From Pectinatus haikarae (GTDB lineage: Bacteria; Bacillota; Negativicutes; Selenomonadales; Selenomonadaceae), in the NCBI RefSeq assembly GCF_030813505.1, contig NZ_JAUSUE010000005.1: 64,000 nt of DNA. One strand, given 5' to 3'. Below the pieces are notes generated by a model, which was not told where the DNA came from, did no database searches, and saw only the letters and a program-made list of their open reading frames with translations. This document shows, one piece after another, positions 61,084 to 64,000 of the stretch; the stretch's first letter is position 1, and each line of letters starts with the position of its first letter. Position numbers and translations under genes: made by a program.

Positions 61084-63237
61084 CTATTTCCTGTTTCCGG
61101 ACGGCAGTATTCCTTTTTCAAGAGAAATCAGAATACGCCCGCTGTTCAGGACCACAGCCAATGTCGCCGCATTATGCACAATTGCGGCAACAAGCGGATT
61201 TATTCTTCCCAATGCCCCCAGCACCATGGCAATTGAATTTAAGGTGATCGTTGCCGTAAAATTCTGCCTGATCATATTCATTGTGTCGTCACCTATTTGT
61301 GTTATCTCCATAAGTTTAGACGGATCATCCGAATTTATGGTTATATCCGATGATTCCACAGCAATATCTGTCCTCCGCCCGCCAAGTGCGACCCCAACAT
61401 CGGCAAAGGAAAGCGCAGGAGCATCATTTATTCCGTCCCCGACCATCAAAACACGCCCGTTCTTCTGAAGATGACGTACAATATCAGCTTTATCCTCCGG
61501 CAGCACTTCGGCATAATAAGAATCAAGATCCATTTTTAAGGCTACTTCCTTCGCTGCCTCTTCCGTATCACCGGTCAGCATCACTATTTCATCAACTCCC
61601 CGCCGTCTGAGCTGATTGAGAGTCCGCTTCATCTGCGGTCTGATAGGATCATTTATTTCCAGACAGCCGATAAATTTATCATCACGAGCTATATATACAA
61701 CAGAGGAGCCGGATGTATGCCTAAATTCATCTATTTCATTATAGTTTACTACATTTTCCTCACGCATAAACCGACGGCTGCCAACGATGATTTTACCGCC
61801 GCTGCCGTCGGCAAAATCATCCACCAGTCCTCTTATACCTCTGGCTACCACCGTTTCTGTGGTAATATGCGGCGGAGCTTCCCATTTTTTGTCCTTTATA
61901 TACTTTTGAATAGCTACCGCCAAAGGATGAATAGAATGCATTTCCACTGATCCGGCCAATAGAAGCAGTTCTTTTTCAGTTACTTCTCCGGTCGTATGAA
62001 TAGCAGCAATCTGCGGTATGCCAAGGGTAATTGTTCCTGTCTTATCCAGCACCACAGTGTCGATATCGGCAAGTGTTTCTATATAATTGCCGCCTTTTAC
62101 CAAAATCCCCTGCCTAGCAGCTCTGGCAATAGCAGCAGAAACCGCAGTAGCCGTTGACAGCTTTAATCCGCAGGAAAAATCTATAAACAGTAAATTCATT
62201 ACTCTTTGCCAGTCCCGTGTAACTCCATACACCAATGCCGCGCCTATAAAGGAAACAGGTACCAGCATATTTGCCATGCGGTCGGCAAAATTCTGCACCG
62301 GAGCCCTGCGCGTCTGCGCTTCTTCCACCAGATGAACGATACGTGCGATAGACGTATCGTCACCAACTTTTTCCACTAAAATAGTAAGACTGCCATTCTG
62401 CACCACAGTACCCGCGTACACACGCGAATTTTTATGCTTCATTGCAGGCTGCGATTCCCCTGTGATGGAAGCCTGGTCAACAGCAGCACTGCCTTCCGTC
62501 ACAATACCGTCTATACATATTTTTTCGCCTAAATGCACACATATCCTGTCTGCCGGCCGTATATCCTCAATTGCGGTGCGTCTTTCCACTCCGTCGGTAT
62601 CTATACGCCATGTAAACTGCTGGTCAAGACTAAGCAGATCCGATATATGCTTTCTTGCTCGTTCCGCAGCATAACTTGTGAGCATTTCCGCTGCATTTGA
62701 CAGGCTCAGCAAGGTCAGACTTGATTCCGGTTTCCCTGCAATCACCGAGGCTATTACGGCAGTGGCCGTAAGCGTATCGGCATTGGCTTCTCTGTCCTTT
62801 ACAACACTATTGAATCCGTCATGAATGATTTTACGTGCAGAAAATAGAACAAATGCACTGCGCAGCAATCTCATGCTAATATAAAATTGTGGGAAAAAAC
62901 GCTTCATTACCTGAAAAAAAACGAATCCACCCAAAGAAACAAAAGCTTCCCGTCCAAATTTTTCTGTCTGATTTTCTACTGCCTTCAAATCGGCAGCCTT
63001 ATTCCTATTTCCTTTAATTTTTCGGGGAACGATTTCTACCGGTCTGCCGCTCATTGCGTCATTCAACCAGCTATTCTTCCATATGCCTTCATAATATACT
63101 GTCAGTGTTCCATTTTTTATACTGGCAAAAGCAATATCAGAAGCTGCCTGCAGACGCATGCAGATTACAAGCTGCATGCGTCTGCTCATCGGAACAGTTA
63201 GCGCAATCCGTCTGAAAAAATACTTTTTCATCGGCAT
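61084..63237 (-). CDS. P1B-type heavy-metal ATPase with an SCG membrane motif
   Basis: The roughly 717-residue pump has TGES near 260, the phosphorylation motif DKTGTIT near 398, the P1B-specific HP pair (SIHPLA) near 437, MLTGD near 555 and GDGINDAP near 600. In the metal-coordinating helix the usual CPC is replaced by SCG (FIDFSCGLKLSTATAV, near 355). No N-terminal CxxC HMA domain is seen; instead residues 1-100 hold a basic stretch and an HMA-like fold remnant. Two HMA-like genes lie directly upstream and overlap or abut. I associate SCG with the P1B-6 group, which includes ferrosome FezB, so iron is a plausible substrate; this is from memory and unproven. The start ATG 63237 has AGGAG upstream. 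Confidence 0.88.
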   Translation of the reverse strand: MPMKKYFFRRIALTVPMSRRMQLVICMRLQAASDIAFASIKNGTLTVYYEGIWKNSWLNDAMSGRPVEIVPRKIKGNRNKAADLKAVENQTEKFGREAFVSLGGFVFFQVMKRFFPQFYISMRLLRSAFVLFSARKIIHDGFNSVVKDREANADTLTATAVIASVIAGKPESSLTLLSLSNAAEMLTSYAAERARKHISDLLSLDQQFTWRIDTDGVERRTAIEDIRPADRICVHLGEKICIDGIVTEGSAAVDQASITGESQPAMKHKNSRVYAGTVVQNGSLTILVEKVGDDTSIARIVHLVEEAQTRRAPVQNFADRMANMLVPVSFIGAALVYGVTRDWQRVMNLLFIDFSCGLKLSTATAVSAAIARAARQGILVKGGNYIETLADIDTVVLDKTGTITLGIPQIAAIHTTGEVTEKELLLLAGSVEMHSIHPLAVAIQKYIKDKKWEAPPHITTETVVARGIRGLVDDFADGSGGKIIVGSRRFMREENVVNYNEIDEFRHTSGSSVVYIARDDKFIGCLEINDPIRPQMKRTLNQLRRRGVDEIVMLTGDTEEAAKEVALKMDLDSYYAEVLPEDKADIVRHLQKNGRVLMVGDGINDAPALSFADVGVALGGRRTDIAVESSDITINSDDPSKLMEITQIGDDTMNMIRQNFTATITLNSIAMVLGALGRINPLVAAIVHNAATLAVVLNSGRILISLEKGILPSGNRK

Positions 63238-63815
63238 CCCCATCTCCTAAGCAAAGAAAATGACCACCACAGCAGCTGCGGTGCCGCTGGCAGCTGTTTT
63301 TGCAACAACAGCTTTCGTAATCCTGTAACCATGAACATGAACGCTGTAAAAGAACGCAGGTCGACCGCATTAGCCGTTTTTTCTTTTAAATAATTATCCC
63401 AGAAAATGAAGAAATCATATATTTGGCTGCCAAGACTGGCTAATTCGATATTTTTTCTCTTCTTTGCAGAATCAGCCACACCAAAAACGTGTTCTGCTAA
63501 ATAATCCATTAATTCATCTATTTTCTTGGCATCACGGGAAAATTCAATTATAAGCGACCCTGTAATTGCATTCGCATTTACTTTTTTTACATAATCCAAT
63601 TTTATCAGATATGTTTCCAATACAGCAGCCAGACCTGCGTTATCTTTCAATGCAGCTATACTGTACCGGCGGCGTTCCTGCAGTGAATGCACAAGTTTTA
63701 CCTGAGGAACCACACTGATGATTTTATTTTCAGTCACCGGTACACCCTTCGCAAATAATTCAAAAATTTTCTGCCCGACGCTCATCCCCAATACCATCCC
63801 AGCAGCATATGACAT
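63228..63815 (-). CDS. HMA-like protein with C-terminal membrane-proximal helix
   Basis: The 195-residue protein begins with a hydrophobic, glycine-rich helix (SYAAGMVLGMSVGQKIFELF). A domain (about 45-120) of ferredoxin-like heavy-metal-associated fold follows, but without the CxxC pair (RRRYSIAALKDNAGLAAVLE, then ITGSLIIEFSRDAKKIDELM). A C-terminal amphipathic region comes last (FTAFMFMVTGLRKLLLQK). It lies upstream of the P1B ATPase and overlaps it by about 10 bases, so they are co-translated. It may be a partner or scaffold of the pump. I chose ATG 63815, seven bases after AAGGGAGG. Confidence 0.65.
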   Translation of the reverse strand: MSYAAGMVLGMSVGQKIFELFAKGVPVTENKIISVVPQVKLVHSLQERRRYSIAALKDNAGLAAVLETYLIKLDYVKKVNANAITGSLIIEFSRDAKKIDELMDYLAEHVFGVADSAKKRKNIELASLGSQIYDFFIFWDNYLKEKTANAVDLRSFTAFMFMVTGLRKLLLQKQLPAAPQLLWWSFSLLRRWGCR

Positions 63816-63828
63816 ATACATGCCTCCC

Positions 63829-64000
63829 TTATCTTTTTATCCTAGTTTGTATATATGTTTCAATATCAGCCAATTCTTTATTTTTGCGGAGTATCTCCGG
63901 CCGATATTCTATAAGCACCGAACCTGTAAGAATATTTATCCTTACGTCATCAATTTCCTTATATCTGCTTATCATTTTTTGCAGCATACCTTCGGCATAG
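63829..64000 (-). CDS. HMA-like protein, C-terminal part (runs off the edge)
   Basis: The frame enters from beyond 64000 and ends at 63829. Its 56 visible residues, including ISRYKEIDDVRINILTGSVL and IEYRPEILRKN, repeat the beta-alpha-beta pattern of the second half of an HMA domain (compare ITGSLIIEFSRD in the next gene). No metal-binding cysteine is visible in this part. It ends 13 bases before the next start. It appears to be the first visible member of a metal-ATPase operon continuing to the right. Confidence 0.6.
   Translation of the reverse strand, partial: YAEGMLQKMISRYKEIDDVRINILTGSVLIEYRPEILRKNKELADIETYIQTRIKR

Overview
The window comes from a low-GC (about 40 % by eye) anaerobic bacterium with a fermentative, oxygen-tolerant lifestyle, most likely a member of the Negativicutes (Selenomonadales or Veillonellales type). 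That placement is an inference. It rests on the mix of Bacillota-style Shine-Dalgarno sequences, frequent TTG/GTG starts and PTS systems with genes common in Negativicutes: a cydABDC bd oxidase, a rubredoxin-first rubrerythrin, PduX/CobD cobalamin genes and a repeat-bearing exported protein. No rRNA, tRNA, CRISPR array or insertion sequence was recognised.

Layout. 1-1800 is a decayed strip. It holds the tail of a dihydroxyacetone-kinase-like gene, a flagellin methylase fragment, a small membrane protein, a short-chain dehydrogenase that has lost its cofactor-binding N-terminus, and a TetR C-terminal fragment beside a well preserved 28-bp operator. 1905-3207 carries modD and a NifO-like ArsC-fold protein. 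3263-8507 (minus strand) carries galM, cobD, a PduX-like kinase, rfbC and ugd. 9032-12992 (plus) carries a TSCPD protein, a PHP phosphatase, an exported repeat protein and a DUF362 protein. 13150-20312 (minus) is a carbohydrate operon: two dehydrogenases, a mannose-family PTS (IIA, IIB, IIC, IID), a PfkB kinase and a GatY-type aldolase, with an RpiR regulator. 20503-29960 (minus) runs cydA-cydB-cydD-cydC-ribU-deoB-pdp-cdd. 30345-32770 is ptsH-ptsI plus an unknown gene.

33142-44347 is mixed: a PatB-type lyase, bioB with a hairpin-rich leader, trxA-trxB, a two-component system with a His/Met-rich sensor, a glutamate synthase small-subunit homologue, a thioesterase, a D,D-carboxypeptidase and an AEC transporter. 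44459-46535 has an aminotransferase and an aldose-epimerase relative. 46671-53325 is a complete L-rhamnose locus (rhaB-rhaA-rhaD-MFS-rhaM, with a divergent DeoR regulator). 53352-58768 has a PilZ protein, a LysR regulator and a divergent heterodimeric ABC exporter. 58824-59802 is uppP behind a strongly structured leader that I do not recognise. 59894-60439 is a rubrerythrin. 60455-61083 is an AT-rich gap with seven DnaA-box-like sequences. The window ends in a cluster of two HMA-like proteins and a P1B-type ATPase with an SCG membrane motif, which could be a ferrosome-type iron system.

How the genes fit together. Sugars enter by PTS (HPr/EI at 30.7-32.8 kb) or by MFS, and are channelled through bisphosphate or rhamnulose-phosphate aldolases. 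Oxygen and peroxide stress are met by cytochrome bd, thioredoxin and rubrerythrin. Nucleoside salvage (cdd, pdp, deoB) feeds pentose phosphate into central metabolism. The strongest leads for new biology are the uppP leader RNA, the DnaA-box cluster far from any dnaA gene, and the metal-ATPase cluster at the right edge.
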